DNA from: Streptomyces longispororuber
GTDB taxonomy: Bacteria; Actinomycetota; Actinomycetes; Streptomycetales; Streptomycetaceae
Direction of reading: 5' to 3'
Length of the DNA stretch: 64,000 bases
NCBI RefSeq assembly: GCF_014656095.1
Contig: NZ_BNBT01000019.1
Span: 1 to 64,000, forward strand
Shown piece after piece: positions 6,983-15,096 of this stretch. The position numbers and the translations under genes are program-made. Positions within the stretch are counted from its first letter, which is position 1. Each line of letters begins with the position of its first letter. The notes beneath the pieces are model-generated. The model was not told where the DNA came from. It worked only from the letters and a program-made list of their open reading frames with translations, and did not search any database.

Positions 6983-8755
6983 ATGCTCCGCTTTCGCGTG
7001 CGCCGTGACGACCTCGGGCGCGTATGGCGACCTGCTGCGCACGGCTGGTCGGCCGGGCACAGCCATATCACTCCTTTCCGTCATCCTGCCCTGGAGAACG
7101 TGGCCTTCGCAGGGCACGGCAGGTTCTTCCTGTCGGTTCGGGAGCGCTGCGCCGGTGCGCCGCGTCGGCCCCGCGCCGGAGACATGTCCGGTGCCGTGCC
7201 GCAGGGCGACACCGGCGCCTTCGTACCGGCGTGGGACATGGCCCTGGCCGCGGCCTTGGCATGGCCGTTGTCCTCGGTGACCGTCGTCATCCGGGCCGGG
7301 GGCGGCGGTGCACCGGGCGGGCTCACCGTGCACGCGGGACCGTGGGGCACCGGCTCCCTGTACGCCGTCGCCCGGCGGGAGGAACTGCACGCCGACTGGG
7401 ACCCGAGCCGCCTGTACCGCCTGCTCGGCCGGGACTGCCTGGACCCCCTGCGCGCCGCGGCGTTCCTCGCCTGGTCCGACACCCCGTACTCGCGGCGCAC
7501 GCTGCTGCGGGACATGTGGCTGCTCTGCGCGGGCTCACGCGGCACCTGGCCGGTGGACGACGCCCCCGCACAGCCCCTGCGCGTCAACTACCCCCCGCCG
7601 GTGCCCCTGCCCCGCGTCGGCCGGGTGGTGCCGGGCGGCGACGTCCCCGGCGCGTTCTGGCGGACGCTCGGGGCCTCCGTACGGCGCTGGGCCGGGCCCG
7701 GTGGTGCCGCCGACGCGGGCCGGGCGGCCTGCGAGCTGAGCGGCGGCCTGGACTCGTCCCTGGTCACGGCGTGCGTGGCGACGCTGACCGGGCGACGGCC
7801 CCGTACCTATGGGCTCACCATGCCGGGGGCGCAGCAGGCCGGGCAGCGGGTGCGGCGCGCGGAGGTGGTCGACCGGTTCGGCGCGGTGGACACCACGCGC
7901 GCCCTCGCGGCCGATCCGCTGCTACCGCCAGGGGGCGCGCGGGCGCGTGCGCGGGGAGTGGTCCCCTGGGAGGAGTGCTACCACGAGGCGGTCGGCGCCC
8001 TGTTCGCCACGGCCGCCGCCGACGGCGTGCGGTGCTTGTTCACCGGCTTCGGCGGCGACGAACTGTGCGGGCCGCACCCGGACGACGGGCCTCCCTCACC
8101 GGGGGACGACGGCCCTCCCCCGCCGGGAAACGACAGTCCTCCCGCGCCGGGGGACAACAGCCCTCCCTCGCCCGGGGACGGGCCGACGAGCACGGCCCCG
8201 GCCCCGGGACCGGACCCCGTTCCGGAGCATCTCACCGGCTCCGCGCGGGAGATGCTCCTCGACGCGCGGGCCGATCCGGTCTCCGCCTTCGACCCGGCCC
8301 CGCGGGGGCACGTCGCGGAATCCGCCGTGGAGTCGGTGACCTCCGGTTCGGCCCTGTACCTCCGTCACGGCATCTGGCCGGTCCATCCGCTGTGCACGCC
8401 GGAGCTCGCCCGGCTGTGCCGACGGCTGCCGGGCCGGTGGCGATCCGGGCGCACCGTGCAGCGCGACCTGCTCACCCGGCTCGGCCTGCGGGGCGTCGGC
8501 CGCCCCTGCGGGACGGACGACTTCTCCCCGGCCATGACCGCAGCCCTGCGCGGCCCCTCCCGCCCCCTGCTGGCCTCCCTGTTCGCCGCTCCGCTGCTCG
8601 CCGACACGCGCCTCGTCGACCCCGGCGTCCTGCTCTCCCGCTACCTGGCGTGGGCCGACGGCGGGCCGGGCGACGCGATGGAGTTCTACTCCGCGGCGGT
8701 GCTCGAGCTGACCCTGCGCTCGGTCGAGGCGAGCGGCGAAGGGCCCTCGTCGTGA
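6983..8755 (+). CDS. Asparagine synthetase-like ATP-dependent ligase (orphan cyclase-type)
   Basis: 590 residues. The N-terminal ~230 residues are a diverged glutaminase-like domain without Cys2, as in lasso cyclases. The PP-loop motif SGGLDS is at about 253-258, and FGGDE at about 356-360. Immediately after it, residues 367-410 are an insertion of 8-residue repeats (variants of DDGPPSPG). Loss of the amidotransferase nucleophile argues against asparagine synthesis and for acyl-adenylate or amide chemistry on a peptide or small molecule. The stop overlaps the glycosyltransferase start (GTGA). No B1/B2-type genes lie beside it. Confidence 0.8.
   Translation: MLRFRVRRDDLGRVWRPAAHGWSAGHSHITPFRHPALENVAFAGHGRFFLSVRERCAGAPRRPRAGDMSGAVPQGDTGAFVPAWDMALAAALAWPLSSVTVVIRAGGGGAPGGLTVHAGPWGTGSLYAVARREELHADWDPSRLYRLLGRDCLDPLRAAAFLAWSDTPYSRRTLLRDMWLLCAGSRGTWPVDDAPAQPLRVNYPPPVPLPRVGRVVPGGDVPGAFWRTLGASVRRWAGPGGAADAGRAACELSGGLDSSLVTACVATLTGRRPRTYGLTMPGAQQAGQRVRRAEVVDRFGAVDTTRALAADPLLPPGGARARARGVVPWEECYHEAVGALFATAAADGVRCLFTGFGGDELCGPHPDDGPPSPGDDGPPPPGNDSPPAPGDNSPPSPGDGPTSTAPAPGPDPVPEHLTGSAREMLLDARADPVSAFDPAPRGHVAESAVESVTSGSALYLRHGIWPVHPLCTPELARLCRRLPGRWRSGRTVQRDLLTRLGLRGVGRPCGTDDFSPAMTAALRGPSRPLLASLFAAPLLADTRLVDPGVLLSRYLAWADGGPGDAMEFYSAAVLELTLRSVEASGEGPSS
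8085..8190 (+). repeat. 24-bp tandem repeat inside the ligase gene
   Basis: About four and a half copies of a 24-bp unit encode DDGPPSPG, DDGPPPPG, NDSPPAPG and DNSPPSPG. The unit length keeps the reading frame. The repeat sits in a surface loop directly after the FGGDE motif. Confidence 0.8.
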
Positions 8756-10428
8756 CAGCCCCCGCCCGCCTGGCCACGTACCTGTACGACGACCCGGTCC
8801 CCGCCCCCGGTGCCCCGCCCCGGCGCACCGTGTACGGCGCGGGCGCCGCGGTCGACGCGTTCTGGCCGGCGCTGCTCCGCCATGGCGCGCCGGGCCGCTA
8901 CTACGTCTTCCACGACCGGGCCACCGCCGCCCGCTCACGTCTGCGCGCCGCCCCCGCCCGGCCGGGGGTCGAACTCACCGTCACCGACTTCGCCGAGCTG
9001 GTACGGGACGTCGCGGGCCATCCGTTCAGGGCCTGGCACGACTCCGAGGGCGACCTGGCCACCGCGGTGACGCTGCGCGGGCGGTTCGCGGCACGCCGCC
9101 ACCCGGTCACGGCCACGCCGCACGTCCTGAGCTATCCGGAGCTGGCGCACGAGTGGGCGCTGCGGCTGCTGCTCGCCGACACCGCCCCGTGCGACGCGCT
9201 GATCTGCACCAGCGAGAGCACGCGCCGGGCGGCGCGCCGCCTCCTGGAGGCCGTGGCAGCGGACCTGCGGGCCCGGCACGGCGCCGACCTGCGCTTCCGT
9301 GGCCGTCTCGACGTCATCCCGCTGGGGGTGGACACCGACGCCCTGCGCCCGGGCGGGCGGGAGGCCGCTCGCCGGGCCCTGGACCTGCCGCCCGGCGCGT
9401 GCGTCCTGCTGTGGCTCGGCCGGTTCTCGTCCGGCGACAAGGCCGACCTGCTGCCGCTCGTCACCGCCTTCCGGCACCTCGTCGCCGACGAACCGGGGCG
9501 CGACCTCCTGCTGCTCCTCGCCGGGGGCGGGCCGCCCCGGTGGGGCAGGACGCTGCGCGACTGGGCCGCGCGGCTCGGCGTGGCCGACCGCGTCCGGGTC
9601 GTCGAGCCCGTGGACCCGGCGGACCGGGGCACGTTCTACGCCGCCGCGGACCTGTTCGTGTCCCCGGTCGACAACGTCCAGGAGACGTTCGGCATCACCG
9701 TCGTCGAAGCCATGGCCTGCGGCCTCCCCCAGGTCGTGTCGGACTGGGACGGCTACCGCGACAGCGTGGCGCACGGCCGCACCGGCTTCCTCGTACCGAC
9801 CTACTGGAGCCCGGCCGGCGGCGAGGCCTTCGCCCGGCAGGGCCTCTACGACCGCGGGGACCTGCCCGAACACCTGCTCCTCGCGCAGTCCACCGTGGTC
9901 GACCCGCAGGCGCTGCGCGCCGCGCTGCGCACCCTGGTCAGGGACGAGGGCCTGCGGGCGCGGATGGCCGACGCCTCACGCCGCCGCGCCCTCGCCCGCT
10001 ACTCCTGGGCCAGGGTGATCGGCGCGCACGAACGCCTCTGGGACGAGCTGACGGCCGTCGCCGCCCGGCTCCCGGACCCCGTGCCGCGCCGCGCCGACCA
10101 CACCGCGATCGACCACAAGGCGGTGTTCGCCTCCTACCCGAGCCGGACCCTGGACGGCACCACGCCGGTGGCGGTGACCCCGTACGGTGCCGCAGCCCTG
10201 GCGGGCGAGTCCCCCCTGCCCGCGTACGTCACCGCCCTCGGCGTGCTCCGCCTCGGCCTCCTCCGCACGGCCCTGTCCGTGGCCGCGCGGGAAGGCCCCC
10301 TCGCCCTCGGCACGCTCACCGGCCTCGTCGCCGACCGCGCCGGGGAGCCGCCCGCCCGCGTCAGCGACCACGTGTTCTGGCTGCTCAAACAGGCCCTGCT
10401 GCAACCGCGGGAGGACCCGGCCGACTGA
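8752..10428 (+). CDS. Glycosyltransferase family 4 (GT-B fold)
   Basis: 558 residues. The central part has the GT4 signature: VIPLGVDTDALRPGG, then LWLGRFSSGDKADLLPLVTAF, then the nucleotide-sugar E-x7-E motif in QETFGITVVEAMACGLP, followed by SDWDGYRDSV. A C-terminal extension of about 130 residues after the GT fold is not recognised and may bind the acceptor. The GTG start overlaps the ligase stop, so the two enzymes are translationally coupled and probably act on one substrate. No membrane segment. The Ser/Thr-rich first protein of the operon is an attractive acceptor. Confidence 0.85.
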   Translation: MTAPARLATYLYDDPVPAPGAPPRRTVYGAGAAVDAFWPALLRHGAPGRYYVFHDRATAARSRLRAAPARPGVELTVTDFAELVRDVAGHPFRAWHDSEGDLATAVTLRGRFAARRHPVTATPHVLSYPELAHEWALRLLLADTAPCDALICTSESTRRAARRLLEAVAADLRARHGADLRFRGRLDVIPLGVDTDALRPGGREAARRALDLPPGACVLLWLGRFSSGDKADLLPLVTAFRHLVADEPGRDLLLLLAGGGPPRWGRTLRDWAARLGVADRVRVVEPVDPADRGTFYAAADLFVSPVDNVQETFGITVVEAMACGLPQVVSDWDGYRDSVAHGRTGFLVPTYWSPAGGEAFARQGLYDRGDLPEHLLLAQSTVVDPQALRAALRTLVRDEGLRARMADASRRRALARYSWARVIGAHERLWDELTAVAARLPDPVPRRADHTAIDHKAVFASYPSRTLDGTTPVAVTPYGAAALAGESPLPAYVTALGVLRLGLLRTALSVAAREGPLALGTLTGLVADRAGEPPARVSDHVFWLLKQALLQPREDPAD

Positions 10429-10466
10429 CGCGCGCACCCCGGCCCCGGCTCGCCGCGGTGCCCACG

Positions 10467-11030
10467 TCAGGCCAGCGAGGCCAGGAGTCCGACCTCCGGT
10501 GCCAGTGCTCCTGGCTGCGCGAGGGAGCGGAAGTCGGCCTCGACCGCCGCCAGGTCGAGGACGCCCGCGCGTACGGCGCGGTGGCGGACCACCGACCACA
10601 GGAAGACGTCGAGGCTGTCGTACTGCGTGTCGGCCTCGATGACCTCCTCCTCGTGGAACCACAGCGCGACGCGGCCGGAGGCGAGGACGACGTGGTAGTT
10701 GCCTCCGCCGTCCGCGCCGACGGACCACACGTCGTCGTCGGAGAGCTCCGTCTCGTAGTCGGAGTCGAGGATCCGGCAGCCGTTGGCCCCGAACGCGAAC
10801 CCGTACGACCAGTCGCAGACGTCCAGCGCCCGCGGCACGGCCCCCGCCCGCACCCTCCGGTCGAAGCCGGCCAACGCGGTCGCGGCGTCCCGCGGGAGCC
10901 TGCCGAGGAACGGCTCGACCGGCCGGCCCGGCGCCGCCCCGGCCCGCGGCGCGCCGGGGAACCAGCGCGCCAGGTCGGCGTCCAGGTCCCGCTCCACGTA
11001 TCCGGCCACTTGGTCAACGGTGAGAGACAT
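10467..11030 (-). CDS. SMI1/KNR4-like protein
   Basis: 187 residues with the SUKH-type arrangement. It has an N-terminal helix, an LPRDAATALAGFDRRV region, then YGFAFGANGCRILDSDYETE and a GNYHVVLASGRVALWFHEEE strand pair, as in SMI1/KNR4 domains, which often serve as immunity or protein-binding modules. No toxin gene is next to it; its neighbours are the glycosyltransferase (convergent) and the HAD phosphatase region. The start is the ATG at 11030. Family assignment is moderate and function unknown. Confidence 0.55.
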   Translation of the reverse strand: MSLTVDQVAGYVERDLDADLARWFPGAPRAGAAPGRPVEPFLGRLPRDAATALAGFDRRVRAGAVPRALDVCDWSYGFAFGANGCRILDSDYETELSDDDVWSVGADGGGNYHVVLASGRVALWFHEEEVIEADTQYDSLDVFLWSVVRHRAVRAGVLDLAAVEADFRSLAQPGALAPEVGLLASLA

Positions 11031-11296
11031 GCGAGGAGGCTAGCGCCCGCAACTCCCTTGCCAGCCACCTGCCCCACGTGCGTGCTGCACCAGGCCCGTT
11101 GACGGGCCGGCCTCGAACCGCATCCGCGGGCCACTCGACGCCCGCCACAGCATCCGCGTCCAGGATGAGGTCCAGGGAACGGCGGCCCACTGGTGCCGGC
11201 CCGCCGCCTCCAGCGCGGAGGCGGCGGCCTCGAGCATCAGCCACTCGTGAGTGGTCATCACCTCCCGTCACACGGCCGACGTGGTCAGGACGTCCG

Positions 11297-11983
11297 TCAT
11301 TCGCCTCCGCCTCGCGAAACCGCCGAGACGACACTGTCGAAGGAATCAGCTATCGCCAAGGCACCGGCAGCCATGAGGTCTTGGGCGGTAGCGACACCGT
11401 AGGAGACACCGATAGAAGCCATGCCGGCAGCGCGAGCCATCTCGATGTCACCCGTCGCGTCACCGACGACGACACATTCTTCGGCAGGAATCCCGAGCTC
11501 TTCCGCCAGGTACAGCGCCATGTCGGGCGCGGGCTTTCCGCGGCTCACCGAGTCGTGTCCGGCAATGACCGTGAACTGACCCAAGATGCCGGTCGCGTCC
11601 ATCGTCCTGACCGCGGCCTCGTAAGTCTTGGAAGTGGCGACGGCCAGGGTGTGGCCGAGGTCGCGCAGCTTGGTCAGCCCCTCCGGCACGCCGGGGTACA
11701 GCATGCGCTCACGATGCTCCGCAAGGTACTCACCGAAGCCGCTGCGGTAAGCGGCCATGGCGTCGAGCACCTGCGAGTGATCGGCGGGCAGGTCGAGCAA
11801 CTGGGCGAAGTTGCGGTCCAGCGGCTTGCCGACGGTGGCGCGCACCGCCGCATCGTCCGCTTCCCGCCCCAGCCCGCGAAGGACCTGGAGAGTGATGGAT
11901 ACGATGGCGCCGGGAGTGTCGGCGAGGGTGCCGTCCAAGTCGAAGACGACTCCGCGGTACGGGATGGTGTGCGGATCCGCCAT
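11297..11983 (-). CDS. HAD-family phosphatase, IndB/AlnB-like
   Basis: 228 residues with all HAD motifs: FDLDGTLADT near residue 14, a T/S motif in AVATSKT, the lysine in SRGKPAPD, and VVGDATGDIEMARAAG. The cap is the helical type of phosphoglycolate-phosphatase-like enzymes. It begins one base after the stop of the PsuG-like gene, so the two are one operon. In indigoidine (IndA/IndB), minimycin and alnumycin (AlnA/AlnB) loci the same pair forms a C-ribosyl phosphate and then removes the phosphate. That parallel suggests a C-nucleoside phosphatase, but a plain sugar-phosphate phosphatase is possible. Confidence 0.88.
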   Translation of the reverse strand: MADPHTIPYRGVVFDLDGTLADTPGAIVSITLQVLRGLGREADDAAVRATVGKPLDRNFAQLLDLPADHSQVLDAMAAYRSGFGEYLAEHRERMLYPGVPEGLTKLRDLGHTLAVATSKTYEAAVRTMDATGILGQFTVIAGHDSVSRGKPAPDMALYLAEELGIPAEECVVVGDATGDIEMARAAGMASIGVSYGVATAQDLMAAGALAIADSFDSVVSAVSRGGGE

Positions 11984-11984
11984 C

Positions 11985-12905
11985 TCACCGCTCCCCGGGG
12001 GTGGCCGCGAGGGCGACGGCGAACTCGCCGGCGACACGGGCGGTCGACAGCAGTACCGCGCGAGTCGCCGCAGCACTGCGGCCCGCGGTCACTTCTGTGA
12101 GGGCACGCATCAGGAAAGGGCTGATGGCGTTTCCGCGCACGCCTGCCCGGTCGGCCTCGACGAGAGCGGCCTGGATGGCTCGCTCGATCTCGTCGCCGTC
12201 CAGGGCGTCCTGCTCGTCTATGGGGGCCGTGAGCAAGACCGAACGGTCGCCGTTCACCTCCCAGTGCAGCCGGGTCGCCCGAGCGGCGACAGTCAGGTTG
12301 TCGACGCGGCTCACCGGCACCTCGGACTCACGAACGTAGAAGGCCGGGAGTGTGTCCGTGCGGTACCCGAGCACGGGCACGCCCGCGGTCTCCAGATACT
12401 CGGCGGTCAGGCGGAGGTCGAGGATGGACTTGGCGCCGGCGCACACCACAGTGATCCGGCTCCGGGTGAACTGCTGGAGGTCGGCGGAAACGTCGAAGGT
12501 CTCCTGAGCGCGCCGGTGGACGCCTCCGATTCCGGCGGTGGAGAAGACCGCGATGCTGGCGCGGACCGCGGGCACCACGGTGCCGGCGACCGTCGTGGCG
12601 CCGAGGCCGCCGCCGGCCAGGACGGTGCCGAGGTCGCGTGCGCTGACCTTCGGGATGCTCTTGGCGGAGGCGAATCGGTCGATCAGGTCGGCGTCCATGC
12701 CCACGACGAACTCCCCGTCGGCGATGCCGATGGTTGCGGGTACCGCGCCGCGGTCGCGAACCGCCTTCTCGATGTCGAGGCTGAGTTCAGCGTTGGCCGG
12801 ATAGGCCGGTCCATTGACGATGAGCGAGGATTCCAGCGCTACGACCGGGCGTCGTTCGGCAACAGCGGTGCGCACCTCTTCGCTCACGGCGAGAAGTGGA
12901 TCCAT
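11985..12905 (-). CDS. Pseudouridine-5'-phosphate glycosidase family (Indigoidine_A), possible C-ribosyl synthase
   Basis: 306 residues, full family length. Conserved features are VALESS near residue 24, IPKVSARDLG, GATTVAGT, GGVHR, and VCAGAKSILD, which holds the lysine that forms a Schiff base with ribose 5-phosphate in PsuG. The pocket differs from E. coli PsuG as I remember it: the SHGMP segment is VNGPA, and RGAE after GGVH is RRAQ. Family members either split pseudouridine phosphate or, in AlnA and MinB, build C-ribosides. Coupling to a HAD phosphatase inside a biosynthetic locus, with no PsuK kinase, favours synthesis. Confidence 0.88.
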   Translation of the reverse strand: MDPLLAVSEEVRTAVAERRPVVALESSLIVNGPAYPANAELSLDIEKAVRDRGAVPATIGIADGEFVVGMDADLIDRFASAKSIPKVSARDLGTVLAGGGLGATTVAGTVVPAVRASIAVFSTAGIGGVHRRAQETFDVSADLQQFTRSRITVVCAGAKSILDLRLTAEYLETAGVPVLGYRTDTLPAFYVRESEVPVSRVDNLTVAARATRLHWEVNGDRSVLLTAPIDEQDALDGDEIERAIQAALVEADRAGVRGNAISPFLMRALTEVTAGRSAAATRAVLLSTARVAGEFAVALAATPGER

Positions 12906-13081
12906 GGCTATAGCTGCCTTTCCGTGGATGTCGGTACGCGGGACACCGTGCCCGTCCAGTTGCACACCCCGCATCACGTCTTCACGGGATTCCTGCGGAT
13001 ATCGCGAGGTCACGTGATGCCGTGCGGTGGAAGCCCATCCAAGGTGAACAGGCGACTTCCCCAGCACTGGAGGACTCCGGC
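12906..13081. promoter_or_regulatory. Divergent promoter region of the PsuG-like and secreted hydrolase genes
   Basis: These 176 bp separate two divergent starts and must hold both promoters. The only local palindrome is a short TCACGTGA core near 13012. GGAGG at 13069-13073 is the ribosome site of the hydrolase gene. Confidence 0.4.
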
Positions 13082-14641
13082 ATGAGACACGAGCAGCATC
13101 TGAGTCGGCGCGGCGCGGTATCCCTGGTCGTCGGCGCGGCGGCCGCGTCAGCCCTCTCCGGGCCGGTCGCCGCGGCACGGAGCCGGCCCGTGACCGCCCG
13201 GCTCGCACCGTCGAACCTGCACTTCGAGATCACCCATCGGTTCCGTCCAGTGCACGTGATACCGCCGCGCCTGGTGCAGTACGACACTGAGCGACCCGGT
13301 GGCCGCGCAGCCCTGGAACGAGTGCGCTCCGGCGATGACGTGCGCACGGACGAACGACCTGTAGCGCCGTGGGCGTCCGTCGTCCTGGACGTGCGCCGGC
13401 TCACCGCGGACGGATCGGTGACGATGGGACTCCAGGCCGTCGACGGCGACGCGGTGAGAGTCCGCTACGACGCCGGACCGAGCCGGGTGTCCGTGGAGGT
13501 CGTGCGCTCGGGCGCCGTGCACGTCATGAACTCCACCGAGGTGCTGCTGACGGCGCCCTTCAGACTCGCCTTCGTGGTGACGGCCAACGCAGTGGGTGCC
13601 TTCAGCGCGGGCGGCGGCTACGACGCCGGCATCGACCGCCCCTGGCAGCCGTTGCTCACGGACCGCGGTGGCGTAGCCGACATGATGGACCTCAACCGGC
13701 CCGCGCAGTTGCACCGGCTGCACTACGCGTTCGGCGGCGAGGGAGCGGCACTCGGCCGGGTGCAGGCAGGGCCCTTCGGCCAGTTCGGGCTACGGGACGT
13801 GTCGCTCGTCCGGAATGCGGACGGTACGCCGTACGTCGACGACGAAGGGGCGCTGCACTTCACGGCGACCTCGTCCGGAGTGGGTTACGCGCACCAGGCG
13901 CACACCAGTATGTGGCGGATGGACCCGGCCGACCCGACACGGATGGAGCAGGTCGGGTCGCACTTCTTCTCGTACGAGGGGTTGCTGATGGGCAATCACG
14001 GCGGGCAGTTGGTGCGGGACGCCGACCGCGGCCGGTTCATCGCGCTGGCCTGCGGCGGCAACCTGCCGAAGCCCGGGGTGACGATACGCCACGGCAGCGG
14101 TGGGCAGGAGCTGTTGAGTGGTGTCCACCTCATACGCGGTACGCGTGTGGACCTGCCGTTCCAGAAGGCGGCCTGGGACCCGGCGCTGCGACTGATCGAG
14201 GGCCGCTGGCACTGGGCGTACGTCAACGTGACCGACTTCCAGCCAGCCCTGCGGTTTCGTCCAGTGCTGGCTGTCGCGGCACCAGGAGGCGATTACCACG
14301 ACGGCGTGCGGATCCGTAAGGAGGACGACTACCGGCGCAACAACAACGAGGGGTGCCGACTGCAACAGTTCGGCGATCGGTGGTATCTCCTCACCAGTGA
14401 CCCGGAGTCGAAGCAGTACGTGGTACGCGACATGGACATGCGTCCACACCGAAGACTCGATGCCCCGTACCCACTGGGCACACCGTTCCCGGAGGTCTTT
14501 CCACTCACCGACCGCAACGGGCGGAAGCGGTGGCTGATGGTGACCTCCGACGGGCGGGAGTACGAGGAGGGATCGGCACATCCGGTGCTGGGCTACGGCG
14601 TTCACGGCGACGTCGTCGTGATGCGCGCGGCACACGAATAG
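13082..14641 (+). CDS. Tat-exported beta-propeller hydrolase, GH43-like
   Basis: 519 residues. The N-terminus (SRRGAVSLVVGAAAASALSG) is a twin-arginine signal. Residues about 45-220 look like a concanavalin-type lectin domain, and the rest has repeating propeller blades with WRMDPADP, HWAYVN and RWYLLTSDPESKQYVV segments, as in the GH43/GH32/GH62 furanosidase superfamily. Catalytic residues cannot be fixed by eye. The ATG at 13082 has GGAGG at good spacing. It probably acts outside the cell on a furanosyl polymer. A link to the neighbouring C-ribosyl genes is only positional. Confidence 0.6.
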   Translation: MRHEQHLSRRGAVSLVVGAAAASALSGPVAAARSRPVTARLAPSNLHFEITHRFRPVHVIPPRLVQYDTERPGGRAALERVRSGDDVRTDERPVAPWASVVLDVRRLTADGSVTMGLQAVDGDAVRVRYDAGPSRVSVEVVRSGAVHVMNSTEVLLTAPFRLAFVVTANAVGAFSAGGGYDAGIDRPWQPLLTDRGGVADMMDLNRPAQLHRLHYAFGGEGAALGRVQAGPFGQFGLRDVSLVRNADGTPYVDDEGALHFTATSSGVGYAHQAHTSMWRMDPADPTRMEQVGSHFFSYEGLLMGNHGGQLVRDADRGRFIALACGGNLPKPGVTIRHGSGGQELLSGVHLIRGTRVDLPFQKAAWDPALRLIEGRWHWAYVNVTDFQPALRFRPVLAVAAPGGDYHDGVRIRKEDDYRRNNNEGCRLQQFGDRWYLLTSDPESKQYVVRDMDMRPHRRLDAPYPLGTPFPEVFPLTDRNGRKRWLMVTSDGREYEEGSAHPVLGYGVHGDVVVMRAAHE

Positions 14642-14729
14642 CTTTCGGACTCAGGACCGCGGGCACACCGAGGCCGTGCAACCCGCGCGCGGGGCGCACG
14701 GCCTTCGTCGGTACCTTCGGCTCGGCTCC

Positions 14730-14978
14730 TCAGTCGTCCGATATGTCGTGCTGGAGGGCGTGCCGGACGAGTTGCACCCGGCTGCGGATATGGAGTTTGG
14801 CGTAGACGTGCCGCAGGTGGGTGTCCACGGTGTGGGGCGAAACCACGAGGCGCTCCGCCACCGCGCGGTTGCTCAGGCCGATAGCCACCAGTCGGGCCAC
14901 CCGCAACTCCGCTCGAGTGAGGCTGTGCCAGCCGCAGAGCGGGCGCTGACGGCTCGCTGTGGAATTGGACAATGACAT
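14730..14978 (-). CDS. Short LuxR-type HTH protein
   Basis: 82 residues consisting almost only of a LuxR/GerE DNA-binding domain: LTRAELRVARLVAIGLSNRAVAERLVVSPHTVDTHLRHVYAKL spans about residues 20-62 with the usual recognition helix. There is no receiver or sensor domain. It may be a stand-alone regulator or the tail of a decayed NarL-type response regulator; no upstream receiver remnant is evident. It lies between the secreted hydrolase (convergent) and the MFS exporter. Confidence 0.75.
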   Translation of the reverse strand: MSLSNSTASRQRPLCGWHSLTRAELRVARLVAIGLSNRAVAERLVVSPHTVDTHLRHVYAKLHIRSRVQLVRHALQHDISDD

Positions 14979-15096
14979 GTCGGCGTTTTCTCCCCTTTCC
15001 TCGCGAACCCTTTGACAGGACGTGCATGAGCTTCACGCAGGGGGTCCAGGCCCGTCAACGAGGGTTGGCTGACCTCGTCAGGTGGCCAGCAGTGTG

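Noticed and set aside
11040..11261. Small minus-strand ORF starting MMTTHEWLMLEAAASALEAAG
   Set aside because: The start looks protein-like but the second half only does so in another frame (LDLILDADAVAGVEWPADAV). It may be a frameshifted remnant, but evidence is too thin to call a gene.
11297..12905. Indigoidine cluster
   Set aside because: IndA- and IndB-like genes are present but there is no indigoidine NRPS (IndC) anywhere in the window.
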